From the NCBI RefSeq assembly GCF_900100735.1, contig NZ_FNCJ01000015.1, forward strand, positions 124,001 to 188,000: a DNA stretch of 64,000 nucleotides, in the 5' to 3' direction. The notes under the pieces are model-generated. The model did not search any database. It was not told the DNA's origin and saw only the letters and a list, made by a program, of their open reading frames with translations. Source of the stretch: Paraburkholderia phenazinium (lineage in GTDB: Bacteria > Pseudomonadota > Gammaproteobacteria > Burkholderiales > Burkholderiaceae). The position numbers and the translations under genes are program-made. Shown here piece after piece: positions 41,934 through 51,568 of the stretch (position 1 is its first letter; each line of letters starts with the position of its first letter).

Positions 41934-42914
41934 ATGACAACCGAATCCCCGCAGCAGGACCACGCTTATCCGGTCGACGTCGAGTTTCCCGACCTGAGCG
42001 GCTATGCAGCAGGCAACACCGGCGTTCCGTACGTCTACACGTTCGACAGCGGCGCGCCCGGCCCGCACGTGATGATCAACGCACTCACGCACGGCAACGA
42101 AGTGTGCGGCGCGATCGCGGTCAAGGCGCTGCTCGATCTTGGCGTACGGCCGCGTCGCGGCAAGCTCACGCTCGCGTTTGCGAATATCGACGCTTACCTG
42201 AGCTTCGATGCTTCCAAACCAGACGCATCGCGCTTCGTCGATCAGGATTTCAACCGCGTTTGGACTGCGGCGAAGCTCGATGATGCAAGCGCGGATTCCA
42301 GCGAACTACGGCGTGCGAGGGCCATGCGTCCGGTGATCGATACGGTGGATGCACTACTCGACCTGCATTCGATGCACGAGCGCAGCGCGCCGCTGATCGT
42401 TTCGGGTCCACTGGACAAAGGCATTGCACTGGCGCGCGCACTGGGCACACCTGCCACCGTCATCAGCGATGCAGGTCATCCGGAAGGGCGGCGCATGCGC
42501 GACTACGCGGATCTCGGCGATCCGCACAGCCCGCGCAATGCACTGCTGGTGGAATGCGGCCAGCATTGGGAGCCGTCGGCCGTGGTGGTGGCGAAGGACT
42601 GCACAGCACGTTTTCTGGTGCTAGCCGGCGCGCTCGATGAATCCGACCTGCCGCCCGACTGGTTTGCACCGAAGCCGGATGCGATCCGCGTGATCCGCGT
42701 CACGCAACCGGTGGTGGCAAAGAGCATGGATTTCCGCTTTGCCGACGCTTATACCGGTCTCGAGACGTTTGCCAAAGCGGGTACCGTGATCGGCTGGAAC
42801 GAGGGCGAGCCAGTGGTCACGCCTTACGACAATTGCGTGCTGGTGATGCCGTCGTTGCGGCAACTGAGGCCCGGGGTCACGGTGGTGCGGCTGGGGCAGT
42901 TGCTGGAGAGTTGA
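41934..42914 (+). CDS. M14 succinylglutamate desuccinylase/aspartoacylase-family deacylase
   Basis: The 326-residue zinc carboxypeptidase-like protein has zinc ligands His53 and Glu56 in ALTHGNEVCG, a second His in LLDLHSMHERSAP near residue 143, a DQDFNRVW substrate region, and a catalytic Glu in LLVECGQHW. Family members remove acyl groups from amino acids. It begins 46 bases after gabD on the same strand. It could release a free amino acid from an N-acyl form to feed the aminotransferase pathway, which is inference. The frame extends upstream into gabD, but ATG 41934 fits the family N-terminus better; ATG 41922 is possible. Confidence 0.82.
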   Translation: MTTESPQQDHAYPVDVEFPDLSGYAAGNTGVPYVYTFDSGAPGPHVMINALTHGNEVCGAIAVKALLDLGVRPRRGKLTLAFANIDAYLSFDASKPDASRFVDQDFNRVWTAAKLDDASADSSELRRARAMRPVIDTVDALLDLHSMHERSAPLIVSGPLDKGIALARALGTPATVISDAGHPEGRRMRDYADLGDPHSPRNALLVECGQHWEPSAVVVAKDCTARFLVLAGALDESDLPPDWFAPKPDAIRVIRVTQPVVAKSMDFRFADAYTGLETFAKAGTVIGWNEGEPVVTPYDNCVLVMPSLRQLRPGVTVVRLGQLLES

Positions 42915-42957
42915 ATGGCGAACTGAGCTGAGAATTGCGCGCAGCAGTCAGCGCGAG

Positions 42958-42994
42958 GCGTGAAGCAGCGTTCACAGCGCCCCGCTTCACGCCG
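42958..42994. terminator. 10-bp hairpin between convergent genes, possible two-way terminator
   Basis: GGCGTGAAGC (42958-42967) and GCTTCACGCC (42985-42994) are perfect inverted arms around a 17-base loop. It lies between the stops of the convergent deacylase and cupin genes. No T-run follows on either strand. Confidence 0.4.
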
Positions 42995-43000
42995 GCTCAC

Positions 43001-43384
43001 TCAAACGTTCTGCACAAACATATACTGCTTGGTGACCTTCTCGGTCACTTCAAACACGCCGCGAAAACCCTCCGGCACCATCACCGCATCGCCCGGTCCG
43101 AACGGCTTGCGCTCGCCCTCATCGGGCACAATTGCGCCGATCCCCGACAGTACGTGAAAGAACTCGAACTGCCCATGCGGGAAATCGATCCGCCATGCGC
43201 CCGCGGTGCCGCTCCAGATGCCCGTGCTGACCTTGCCGTCGGCGCGCTCGAAAACGGGCCAGTCGCGGCGCTCGGGCTGACCGCGCAGCAGCCGCTCAGG
43301 GCTCAGCGAGAGCGGCGTGCCCTCGCCCTGCGGCTCGTTGAAACACACGCTCTGCGCGGGGCTAACAGATGAAGTCTGCGACAT
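43001..43384 (-). CDS. Small cupin-domain protein (DUF861 type)
   Basis: The 127-residue protein has the cupin beta-barrel motifs around residues 75-115: GQFEFFHVLSGIGAIVPDEG and KPFGPGDAVMVPEGF. DUF861 cupins resemble ureidoglycine aminohydrolase and are often found next to oxidase and dehydrogenase genes for amines. The role here is unknown. ATG 43384 was chosen because upstream codons are not conserved in type. It lies 129 bases past the hyuB stop on the same strand. Confidence 0.82.
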   Translation of the reverse strand: MSQTSSVSPAQSVCFNEPQGEGTPLSLSPERLLRGQPERRDWPVFERADGKVSTGIWSGTAGAWRIDFPHGQFEFFHVLSGIGAIVPDEGERKPFGPGDAVMVPEGFRGVFEVTEKVTKQYMFVQNV

Positions 43385-43512
43385 GGCTTGATGCTCTCTG
43401 AAGTAGTTCGATGATGGTGTTAAAGATTCTAGCCAGCGCATCCAGCTAGCCGATTGCGTTTTGCAGGCTCGTTAAAGCACGACATTGCAACGATGCCCGC
43501 GTCAATGGCATC

Positions 43513-45507
43513 TCAACTCGCGCGCTGCAATTCTGGCCATGAGTCACGCAACTGCGCAAAGATCTTTTCGATGACCTCAGCGCCTCCGCCCGCTACTTCG
43601 GCATGTGCGTCCAACGCGTCGAAGATACGATGCTTGATGAAGTAGCGCCATTGCACCGGCACCTCCGCCAGAATCGCCGTCAGCGCAGCGTAGCGCTCGC
43701 GCGTCCATTTCGCCTCGAACGCGTCGCGATACGGACCGAACTCGAACGCCGGCACCGCCGTATTGCGGGTCATGGCCTGTGCCTGGTCCCGTAGCGCGAT
43801 CGTCTCGCGCAAGTCGATCTCGCCGTCGACGATTGCCACCGCATAGACCTCGCGCGCTTCCTGCGCCGTGATATAACCGCGCCGCACGTCCTCGCATACC
43901 CGCTGAACGTCGCGCTCGATCGGCCGGCCATAGCCACCCGCGCCCGCCCCCACCAGCCGAATCACATCGCCCGGATTGCAGATCACCAGATCGGTATTGC
44001 CCAGTTCTTCTGCTTGCGGCGTGTCCGGGTTCTTCGTAAAGCGAGCATTCGCACCCGCATGGCCGCCGCGCACGCCCCACGAGGCAAAATGCGTGCGGTC
44101 GCGGTTGCGCGCTGTGACAAGCGTATTCGGTGAAAACACCTTGAACTCCATCACGAGCCCCTGGCCGCCGCGAAACTGACCGGCCCCGCCCGAACCCGGC
44201 GCCACCCCATAACGCGTGATGCGAATCGGTACCTCGGCCTCGTTGATCTCCACGGGCGTGTTGCGCAGAAACGCGTTGTTCGCGCCGGAACCGTCTTCGC
44301 CGTCGTCGAACGACATGCCGCCAGCGCCGCCCCCAATGGGTCCAATCGATGCCATCACCGTGCTGCCATTGCGGTCCATCGTCTTGACGCTGAGAATCGA
44401 CAGGCCGCCTGCGGGGCAGGCCGCGAGCCGCTCGGGAACCGCCTGCGAAAACGCACCGAAGGTCAGCAGATGCAGCAGCTTGCAGGTGAGGCTGCGCATG
44501 CCGACCGCCGCCGGCCGCTGCGCATTGACCACCGTGCCCTCGGGCAGTACGCAGCGCGCGACCCGCAGCATGCCGCTGTTGAGCAGAATCTCGGGATTGA
44601 GCGTGTACAGCACATAGACAAAGCCGACCAGTGCCAGCGCGTGCCGCTCGCGGCCGCCGGTCGGGATGTTCAGCGACGACTGCAACTGCGGGTCGCTGCC
44701 GGTGTAGTCGAATTCGACGCTGCCATCGTGGATCCGCAGCGTCAGCGCGACGCGCATCGGCTTGCCGCGCACCGAGTCTTCGTCGGCGTATTCAGCGAAG
44801 AAATACTCGCCATCGGGAATACCGCGCATGACGGTGCGCGCCTGCTCCTCCGAGTAATCGAGCAGCGCCTGCATACCTGCCTTGAAGCCGTCGATGCCGA
44901 ACCGCTCGATGATCTCCAGCACGCGCCTTTCACCCGTATGCAGCGATGCCAGTTGCGCATGCAGGTCGCCGACGTTTTGCTCCGGCACGCGCACATTGGC
45001 GGCCATGATGCGCAACAGATCCTCATCGAGCACGCCGCGGCGGACAATCTTGGTGGGCGGAAAACGGATGCCCTCCTGCTCGATTTCGGTCAACGTGCGC
45101 GACAGCGACGCCGGCACGGCGCCGCCCATATCCGTGTTGTGAATATGACCGCCGACGAAGCAGACAATCTCACCTTCGTAGAACACCGGCTTCCACAGCA
45201 CGATATCGGGCGTGTGCGTGGCGACGAAGCCGCTGTATGCGTCGTTGGTCATGCCGATATCGCCCGGCTCGTAGTCATCGATCATGCCGATCACCGGCCC
45301 GTAGTCGAGGCCGACATACCAGGTGGCGCCGAGCGTTTTCGGCGACGCGAACGTGAGGCCATCCGGCGTCGTGATCGCGCACGAGAAGTCTTCCGTCTCT
45401 TTCACAAAGGTCGAGTGTGCGGTGCGCACCAGCGTGTACGCCATGCTTTCCGCCGCGGCGACGCAATAGTTGGCAAAAATCTGCAGCACTGCCTTGTTGA
45501 ATTGCAT
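43513..45507 (-). CDS. hyuB: N-methylhydantoinase B / 5-oxoprolinase-type HyuB subunit
   Basis: The 664-residue protein is a hydantoinase B/oxoprolinase family subunit: AAAESMAYTLVRTAHSTFVKE, GMTNDAYSGFVATHTPDIV, the histidine-rich FVGGHIHNTDMGG, and AGAGGYGRPIERD near the C-terminus. It works with HyuA in ATP-dependent opening of hydantoin, oxoproline or related cyclic amides. The start is ATG 45507, with GGAG 7 bases upstream, 13 bases past the hyuA stop; an ATG at 45537 lies inside hyuA. It is the last gene of the transporter-hydantoinase operon. Confidence 0.88.
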   Translation of the reverse strand: MQFNKAVLQIFANYCVAAAESMAYTLVRTAHSTFVKETEDFSCAITTPDGLTFASPKTLGATWYVGLDYGPVIGMIDDYEPGDIGMTNDAYSGFVATHTPDIVLWKPVFYEGEIVCFVGGHIHNTDMGGAVPASLSRTLTEIEQEGIRFPPTKIVRRGVLDEDLLRIMAANVRVPEQNVGDLHAQLASLHTGERRVLEIIERFGIDGFKAGMQALLDYSEEQARTVMRGIPDGEYFFAEYADEDSVRGKPMRVALTLRIHDGSVEFDYTGSDPQLQSSLNIPTGGRERHALALVGFVYVLYTLNPEILLNSGMLRVARCVLPEGTVVNAQRPAAVGMRSLTCKLLHLLTFGAFSQAVPERLAACPAGGLSILSVKTMDRNGSTVMASIGPIGGGAGGMSFDDGEDGSGANNAFLRNTPVEINEAEVPIRITRYGVAPGSGGAGQFRGGQGLVMEFKVFSPNTLVTARNRDRTHFASWGVRGGHAGANARFTKNPDTPQAEELGNTDLVICNPGDVIRLVGAGAGGYGRPIERDVQRVCEDVRRGYITAQEAREVYAVAIVDGEIDLRETIALRDQAQAMTRNTAVPAFEFGPYRDAFEAKWTRERYAALTAILAEVPVQWRYFIKHRIFDALDAHAEVAGGGAEVIEKIFAQLRDSWPELQRAS

Positions 45508-45520
45508 TCCCGGCTCCGTT

Positions 45521-47587
45521 TCAGTTCGCGCCAACATAAGTAAGAATCAGATTGCCGTAGGTATCGACACGTCCAGTAAACCCGGGCAGCACACAGGTGG
45601 TGCAGTCGTCCTGCGCGATCACGGCCGGTCCGGCGATCCGCTGGCCAGCCAGCAGTTTGGCGCGGTGAAACAGCGCCGCGTCATGGAACGTGCCGTCCAT
45701 CCAGACCTTCACCAAGGCATCCGGCACTGGCGCCTGCTCACTCGCTTCGATCGGTCGCAATGCGGGCTTGGGCGTCACTGAGGCAATCACGAGCCGCAGC
45801 GCCACCACCTGGATCTTTGCTGTCAGGTCGCTGTGGCCGTAGAGCCGCGCGTGCTCGCCGTGGAACGCATCGCTTAGTGCGGTCATGTTCCGTTCCTGAA
45901 GCCATGCCAGCTCAAGCGGGGTGTCGATCTCGAATGACTGCCCCTTGTAGCGCATGTCCGCCGAGACAGTGATGCGCGCCGAGCGCTCGCCTTCCGGCTG
46001 ACCCGACCCACCCGTCTCAGCCGCGATCCACGCTCGCGCAGCAGTTTCCAGCGCACGGGCATCGTCGCGCAGCGCGTCGAGCGCAGCGGCATCGAGGTCG
46101 TAATAGGTGGTCTTGACGAAATCGTTCTTGGTGTCGGCAATCAAGCCGCCAAGCGCGCTCAGCACCCCGGGAGCCGTGGGCACGACAACCTGCTCCATGC
46201 CGAGCGCCCGCGCGAAATAGCACGCCAGCATCGGCCCCGCGCCGCCGAAAGGCAAAAGAGAGAACGTCCGCGGATCGATGCCGAAGCGCGAGACGATCCG
46301 GCTCACCCCCGCATACATGCCCGACACCGAGACGTTGACGATCGCTTCGGCAGTCCGGTGGCGATCGGAACCGAGCCGCTGGGCCAGCGCATCGATTGCG
46401 CGGCACGCGGCGTCGTGGTCGACCTTCACCGAGTTGTAGCCCAGGCTGGCGTTGCCGATCACGCCCATCACGGCAAAGGCGTCGGTGATGGTCGCACGCG
46501 TGCCGCCCCGCCCGTAACAGACGGGACCGGGGTTTGAGCCGGCGCTCTCCGGCCCGACCTTGAGCACGCCGAAGTCGTCGACCCACGCAATCGAGCCGCC
46601 GCCGTCGCCAATGGACGATACCGAGACCGACGGAATATGAATCTGAAAGTCGCCGATATATTCACCGGTTGCGTATTGCGGCTCGCCGTCGATGATCAGC
46701 GCGACGTCTGCGGTCGTGCCGCCGATGTCGAGGCTCATGCAATGCTTCAGGCCGCACAGTTGTGCAACATAAGCCGCGCCGATCACACCGGAAGCCGTGC
46801 CGGACAGGATCATCTGCACGCAGTTGGTCTTGCCGGTTTCGGCGCTCATCACGCCGCCGTTCGACTTGGTGACCTTCATGTCCGCCGCGATGCCGGTTTC
46901 GCGCAGCGCACGCTGCAGCGACGACAGATAGTGCGACACCTTGGGCTGCACATACCCGCCAATCACCGCCGTCGAGGTGCGTTCATACTCGCGGATGATC
47001 GGCCAGACGTCGCAGGAACACGAGACGAAAAGGCCCGGCTCGGCACGCTCGATGATCGCCTTGACCGCATGTTCATGCGCCGGATTGCGATACGAATGCA
47101 GCAGCGACACCACCACGCCTTCACAGCCGGCGCGACGCAGCTTCTCGAGTGCGTCAAGCACGCTCGCTTGATCCACCGGCGTCTCGACCGTGCCGTCCGC
47201 GTTGAGCCGCTCCACGATGCCGAAGACGCGCTCGCGCGGCACTAGCGGCGCAGGGCGCTTCGACATCAGGTTGTACATATCGGGGCCTTTCAGCCGCGCG
47301 ATATCCAGCACATCTTCGAAGTGACGTGTCGTGATCAGGCCGAGCTTCAACCCCTTGCGCTGAACCACGGCGTTGACGCCCACCGTCGTCCCGTGCGTGA
47401 AATAGGCAACCTCACGGGGATCGACACCGTAGCGCTCGGCAAGCCCTTCCATACCGCGCAGGACTTCGGCACCTGGACTGTCTGGCCGGGAAAACACCTT
47501 CAGCGTCTTTAGTTCACCCGTCTCATCATTCAGTACTGCGAAGTCGGCAAACGAGCCACCGATATCCACGCCGATTCTCAAGCCCAT
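45521..47587 (-). CDS. hyuA: N-methylhydantoinase A / 5-oxoprolinase-type HyuA subunit
   Basis: The 688-residue protein is an ASKHA-fold ATPase subunit: phosphate loop GVDIGGSFADFAVL at the N-terminus, THGTTVGVNAVVQRKG, SGTASGVIGAAYVAQLCG, LDIGGTTADVALI, and FGGAGPMLACYFARALG. The more usual loop is GVDxGGTFTD; here it reads GGSFAD, a conservative change. With HyuB it hydrolyses a cyclic imide at the cost of ATP. It starts 61 bases after the ABC ATPase stop on the same strand, which suggests that the imported substrate is a small cyclic amide or modified peptide. Confidence 0.9.
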   Translation of the reverse strand: MGLRIGVDIGGSFADFAVLNDETGELKTLKVFSRPDSPGAEVLRGMEGLAERYGVDPREVAYFTHGTTVGVNAVVQRKGLKLGLITTRHFEDVLDIARLKGPDMYNLMSKRPAPLVPRERVFGIVERLNADGTVETPVDQASVLDALEKLRRAGCEGVVVSLLHSYRNPAHEHAVKAIIERAEPGLFVSCSCDVWPIIREYERTSTAVIGGYVQPKVSHYLSSLQRALRETGIAADMKVTKSNGGVMSAETGKTNCVQMILSGTASGVIGAAYVAQLCGLKHCMSLDIGGTTADVALIIDGEPQYATGEYIGDFQIHIPSVSVSSIGDGGGSIAWVDDFGVLKVGPESAGSNPGPVCYGRGGTRATITDAFAVMGVIGNASLGYNSVKVDHDAACRAIDALAQRLGSDRHRTAEAIVNVSVSGMYAGVSRIVSRFGIDPRTFSLLPFGGAGPMLACYFARALGMEQVVVPTAPGVLSALGGLIADTKNDFVKTTYYDLDAAALDALRDDARALETAARAWIAAETGGSGQPEGERSARITVSADMRYKGQSFEIDTPLELAWLQERNMTALSDAFHGEHARLYGHSDLTAKIQVVALRLVIASVTPKPALRPIEASEQAPVPDALVKVWMDGTFHDAALFHRAKLLAGQRIAGPAVIAQDDCTTCVLPGFTGRVDTYGNLILTYVGAN

Positions 47588-47648
47588 GAAGTTTTTTCCT
47601 TTTGCGCGGCTTAGGTCAGTTCAGGTTGGGCAGATGCGGTATCCCGGC

Positions 47649-49520
47649 TCATACCACTGTGCCTTCGCGCACCGCCGGAATCTGCTTCTGCAGGCTTATC
47701 AAATCCAGTTCCGTGCGATGGCACAACACTTCAGCGCCGTTCGACAGTTGCCGGCGCGCCGGTGCCGTGGTGTTGCACAAGCCATCTACACGCAACGGAC
47801 AGCGCCCGAGGAACGTGCACAGCTCCGAATGCTCCGCACGCGGCCCGATCGACGGCAACTCGCTATGACAGCGGACGGTCGCCTCGTCGAGCCAGCCCGT
47901 GCGCAACTCCGGCGCCGACGAAATCAGCAGATCGGCATACGGATGGAACGGCGGCGCACACAACGCTGCGCGATCGCCCGCCTCGACGCGACGCCCTGAA
48001 TACAGCACGACGATGTCATCGCTGATGGCGCGCATCTTGCCGATGTCGTGAGTAATGAACAGGTACGAGACGCCCAGCTTGCGTTGCAGATCGGCGAGCA
48101 GATCGAGAATCGCCGCCCCCACCACCGTATCGAGCGCCGAGGTCACCTCGTCGCACAGAATCAGGTCAGGCTCGGCCGCCAGCGCCCGCGCCAGGTTGAT
48201 CCGTTGCTTCTGCCCACCGGACAATTCGCCGGAGCGGCGCGTCGCAAGCGCAGCAGGCAGGCGTACCAGATCCAGCAACTCGACAACGCGCTGCCGCGCG
48301 CGCTCGCCCTTCATGCCGTGATAGAACGCGAGCGGCCTCGACAGAATCCGTTCAACCGTATGCACGGGGTTCAAGGCCGTATCGGCGTTCTGAAACACGA
48401 TCTGGATACGCCGGAACTGTTCCTTGGTGCGCCCGTTAAGACGCTTGGGCATCGGTTCGCCGTCGAGCAGCAACGAACCGCTTGCCACCGGCACCAGCCC
48501 CGCGATGACCTTCGCAAGGGTGGTCTTGCCGGAACCGGATTCGCCGATCACGCCGACGGTTTTGCCGCGGTGAATCACCAGATCCACGTCGTCCAGAATG
48601 CGCGCGGCAGGAAAGCCCTTCGCATCGACCTTGCCGTAACCCGCAACCAGACGTTTGACCTCCAGCAACGGCCGCTCGTCGGCTCCGGCCACAGGACGAA
48701 CGTCAGGACGCGCACCACGCGGTGTGGGCATGACCGCGGCGATCAGGCTTTGCGTATATGCATGGGCTGGCGCATTGAGAATCTGCGCCGTGCCGCCCAC
48801 TTCGCGAATCTCGCCATCGCTCAACACCACGATGCGGTCAGCCATCTGTGCAACCACCGCCAGATCATGCGACACATAGACAGCCGTCGTGCCGAGCTCT
48901 TTCACAACCCGCTTGAACGCCTGCAGCACGTCGATCTGCGTGGTGACGTCGAGCGCCGTGGTCGGCTCGTCGAGAATCACCAGTTCCGGGTCTGTGATCA
49001 GCGCCATCGCCGCCAGCAGCCGTTGCAACTGTCCGCCCGATACCTGGTGCGGATAGCGCTTGCCGATCCGTTCGGGGTCGGGCAGCGCCAGCGCGCGGAA
49101 CAACTCAATGGCTTTGGCCTGTGCCGCGGACTTGCTCATGAGCCGATGGATCAGCGCGCTCTCGATCACCTGATCGAGAATCGTGCGCGCCGGATTGAAG
49201 GCCGCTGCCGCGCTTTGCGCAATATAGGCAACCTTGCGGCCGCGAAGCGAGGCCAGTTGCTCGGGCGAGAGCGCACGCACGTCGCACTCGCCCACCCGGA
49301 TCGAGCCGCCGGCAATCCGGCAACCGGTGCGGGCGTGGCCCATCAGCGACAGCGCGATCGTCGTCTTGCCCGAGCCGGATTCGCCGATCAGCGCGAGCAC
49401 CTCACCGCGCGCCACCGTAAAGTCGATATCGTGCACGATGGTGGTTTCGGGCCGCCCTTCACTGCTGCCCACTACTCGCAAGCCGCGCACTTCAACGAGG
49501 TTATCGTGTGTCGTAGTCAT
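47649..49520 (-). CDS. Fused DppD-DppF-type ABC transporter ATPase (two ATPase domains)
   Basis: The 623-residue protein carries two peptide-importer ATPases in one chain. The first has Walker A GESGSGKT near residue 46, signature VSGGQLQRLLAAMAL and Walker B LVILDEPTTALD. The second has Walker A GESGSGKT near 345, signature LSGGQKQRINLARALA, Walker B LILCDEVTSALD, and ends with the Cys-rich oligopeptide C-terminus (CTFLGRCPLRVDGLC). ATG 49520 follows GGAG and starts one base past the permease stop. It serves the DppB/C-type permeases encoded upstream. Confidence 0.92.
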   Translation of the reverse strand: MTTTHDNLVEVRGLRVVGSSEGRPETTIVHDIDFTVARGEVLALIGESGSGKTTIALSLMGHARTGCRIAGGSIRVGECDVRALSPEQLASLRGRKVAYIAQSAAAAFNPARTILDQVIESALIHRLMSKSAAQAKAIELFRALALPDPERIGKRYPHQVSGGQLQRLLAAMALITDPELVILDEPTTALDVTTQIDVLQAFKRVVKELGTTAVYVSHDLAVVAQMADRIVVLSDGEIREVGGTAQILNAPAHAYTQSLIAAVMPTPRGARPDVRPVAGADERPLLEVKRLVAGYGKVDAKGFPAARILDDVDLVIHRGKTVGVIGESGSGKTTLAKVIAGLVPVASGSLLLDGEPMPKRLNGRTKEQFRRIQIVFQNADTALNPVHTVERILSRPLAFYHGMKGERARQRVVELLDLVRLPAALATRRSGELSGGQKQRINLARALAAEPDLILCDEVTSALDTVVGAAILDLLADLQRKLGVSYLFITHDIGKMRAISDDIVVLYSGRRVEAGDRAALCAPPFHPYADLLISSAPELRTGWLDEATVRCHSELPSIGPRAEHSELCTFLGRCPLRVDGLCNTTAPARRQLSNGAEVLCHRTELDLISLQKQIPAVREGTVV

Positions 49521-49521
49521 T

Positions 49522-50508
49522 TCAGCGAGCCTCCGCGGCACGGCGCAAACGCAGACGCTTGCCACGCCCAGGCAAACCGTCGATCAGCAGGTTGACGCCG
49601 ACCGTCAGGATTGCAATCGCAATGGCCGGCATCAACACCACGGGCGCGCCGTCACCCAGCCCGGCGATGTTTTCTCGCACCAGCGACCCGAGGTCCGCAT
49701 TCGGCGGCTGGACGCCCAGGCCAAGGAAGCTCAAGCTGCTCAGCAACAGCACCACGAACACGAAACGCAAGCCGAGATCGGCTAGCATCGGATGAATCAT
49801 GTTCGGCAGGATTTCCACGCAGCAGATATAGATGGCGTTTTCGCCGCGCACCTTTGCCACCTGCACGTATTCGAGCGCGCTGATGTTCACCGCGAGCGAA
49901 CGCGCAATGCGATAAGCGCCAGGCGTATAGCTGATTCCTGCCGTCAGCACCAGCAAGGTCAGCGACGAACCGAACGCCGCCACGATCATCAGCGCGAACA
50001 TCTTGGTCGGAATCGAACTCACCGCATCAAGGACGCGGCTCATGGTCTCATCCACTGCGCGTCCCGCGACGGCGGCCAGCAAGCCGAGCCCGGTCCCGCA
50101 CAGGGCGGCAAACAGGGCCGCCGCCAAGGCCAGCAACACGGTGAGGCGGGTGCCGTACATAATGCGGCTCAGCATATCGCGCCCCAGGTAGTCCGAGCCG
50201 AGCGGCAGATGGGAGCTGAACGGCGCGAACACGTCCTGCGTGACGATCGCGCCGACCGGATAGGGCGCGAGCCACGGTCCGAAGATCGCCACCAGCAATG
50301 CCAGCGCCACCATGGCAGCGCCGATCCAGCCACTCAGCGAGAGCGACGGCATGCGGCGCGCAGGCCGCTTGACCGGGGGCGTCGGCGCAGCGCCGCCGCC
50401 GGACGGCACGGGTGAGTGAGGGGCGGGCATGGCAGAACTCCTTCTGAGCGCCGCATCGGCATGCGTCGGTGAACCAGGATCGACGGGGGACGGATGTGGA
50501 ATATTCAT
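49522..50508 (-). CDS. DppC-type permease of the peptide/hydantoin ABC transporter
   Basis: The 328-residue protein has an unusually long, Pro/Ala/Ser-rich cytoplasmic N-terminus (about 50 residues), then six membrane segments. It has the DppC landmarks HLPLGSDYLGRDMLSRIMYG, the coupling loop EYVQVAKVRGENAIY and LSFLGLGVQPPNADLG. Its ATG overlaps the stop of the DppB-type gene (ATGA), fixing the start. Confidence 0.9.
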   Translation of the reverse strand: MNIPHPSPVDPGSPTHADAALRRSSAMPAPHSPVPSGGGAAPTPPVKRPARRMPSLSLSGWIGAAMVALALLVAIFGPWLAPYPVGAIVTQDVFAPFSSHLPLGSDYLGRDMLSRIMYGTRLTVLLALAAALFAALCGTGLGLLAAVAGRAVDETMSRVLDAVSSIPTKMFALMIVAAFGSSLTLLVLTAGISYTPGAYRIARSLAVNISALEYVQVAKVRGENAIYICCVEILPNMIHPMLADLGLRFVFVVLLLSSLSFLGLGVQPPNADLGSLVRENIAGLGDGAPVVLMPAIAIAILTVGVNLLIDGLPGRGKRLRLRRAAEAR

Positions 50509-51458
50509 GTCCGCAACCTCGGGTTGGAAACGATCGCGCACAGATCCGCCAGCAGCACCAGAATCAGATAGCCGAGGCAAAAGATCAGCGTGCAGGCCTG
50601 TACTAATGGCATGTCGCGATTGCTGACCGCATCCACCATCAGGCGCGCGAGGCCGGGATAGTTGTAGATCGTCTCGACGATGATCACCCCACCCAGCAGA
50701 TACGACAGGCTCAGCGCTACCGCATTGGCAATCGGGCCGATCGCGTTCGGCAGCGCGTGCAGCAGCACCACGCGGGCCGGGCGGGCGCCCTTGAGAATCG
50801 CCATCTCCACATACGAGGAGCCGAGCTGTTCGATCACTGCCGCCCGCGTCATCCGCGCCATCTGCGCGATGATCACGCAGCACAGCGTAATGACCGGCAT
50901 CGCATAGGCACGCATGAAGTGGTCGAAACTGTCGATCTCGCCGCCGTACGACAGGGCCGACAGCCAATGCAACTTGACCGCGAACACCAGCACCGCGAAC
51001 GTGGCGATCAGGAATTCGGGCGTCGCCACCAGCGCCAGCGTGCCGAGACTGACGATGCGATCGAGCAGCGAGCCGCGCTTCACCGCGGCGAGGATGCCCA
51101 GTGAAATCGCAATCGGCACCGAGACGAGCGTGGTGATGGCGGCGAGTTGCAGCGACTTCGGCAAGCGGCCGGCAATCATCTCGCTGACCGGCAGGTTGCT
51201 CGACAGGGACAGTCCAAAATCGCCGCGCATCAAGCCTACGAGCCAGTGCAGATAGCGCAGGTAGGCCGGCTGGTCGAGGCCGAACTGCAGCCGCAAGGCG
51301 GCGATCGTTTCCGGCGTCGCCGCCTGACCGAGCGCCTGTTGCGCAGCGTCGCCGGGCAGCAGGTTGGTAATCGTGAAGATGATCATCGACACGATCAGCA
51401 GAATCAGCAGCGTCAGCGCAATGCGCCTGACGATCAACGCCGCAATGGTCTGGTTCAT
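50505..51458 (-). CDS. DppB-type permease of the peptide/hydantoin ABC transporter
   Basis: The 317-residue inner membrane protein has six predicted helices, the N-terminal RRIALTLLILLIVSMIIFTI, the LPGDAA loop, the coupling region SYVEMAILKGARPARVVLLHALPNA (quoted in part as YVEMAILKGARPARV) and VVETIYNYPGLARLMVDAV. This is the classic DppB/OppB layout. It lies 110 bases after the binding-protein stop. Confidence 0.92.
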   Translation of the reverse strand: MNQTIAALIVRRIALTLLILLIVSMIIFTITNLLPGDAAQQALGQAATPETIAALRLQFGLDQPAYLRYLHWLVGLMRGDFGLSLSSNLPVSEMIAGRLPKSLQLAAITTLVSVPIAISLGILAAVKRGSLLDRIVSLGTLALVATPEFLIATFAVLVFAVKLHWLSALSYGGEIDSFDHFMRAYAMPVITLCCVIIAQMARMTRAAVIEQLGSSYVEMAILKGARPARVVLLHALPNAIGPIANAVALSLSYLLGGVIIVETIYNYPGLARLMVDAVSNRDMPLVQACTLIFCLGYLILVLLADLCAIVSNPRLRT

Positions 51459-51568
51459 CGCACAGGCCTCCTGGGAGGAATGCAGGGGCAGTGGCGGAAC
51501 TCGCGCTCCGCCACTGGCAAGCCGGATTACCGGGTGACCGGCTAACCGGTCCGCAAGCGTCTAGCGGG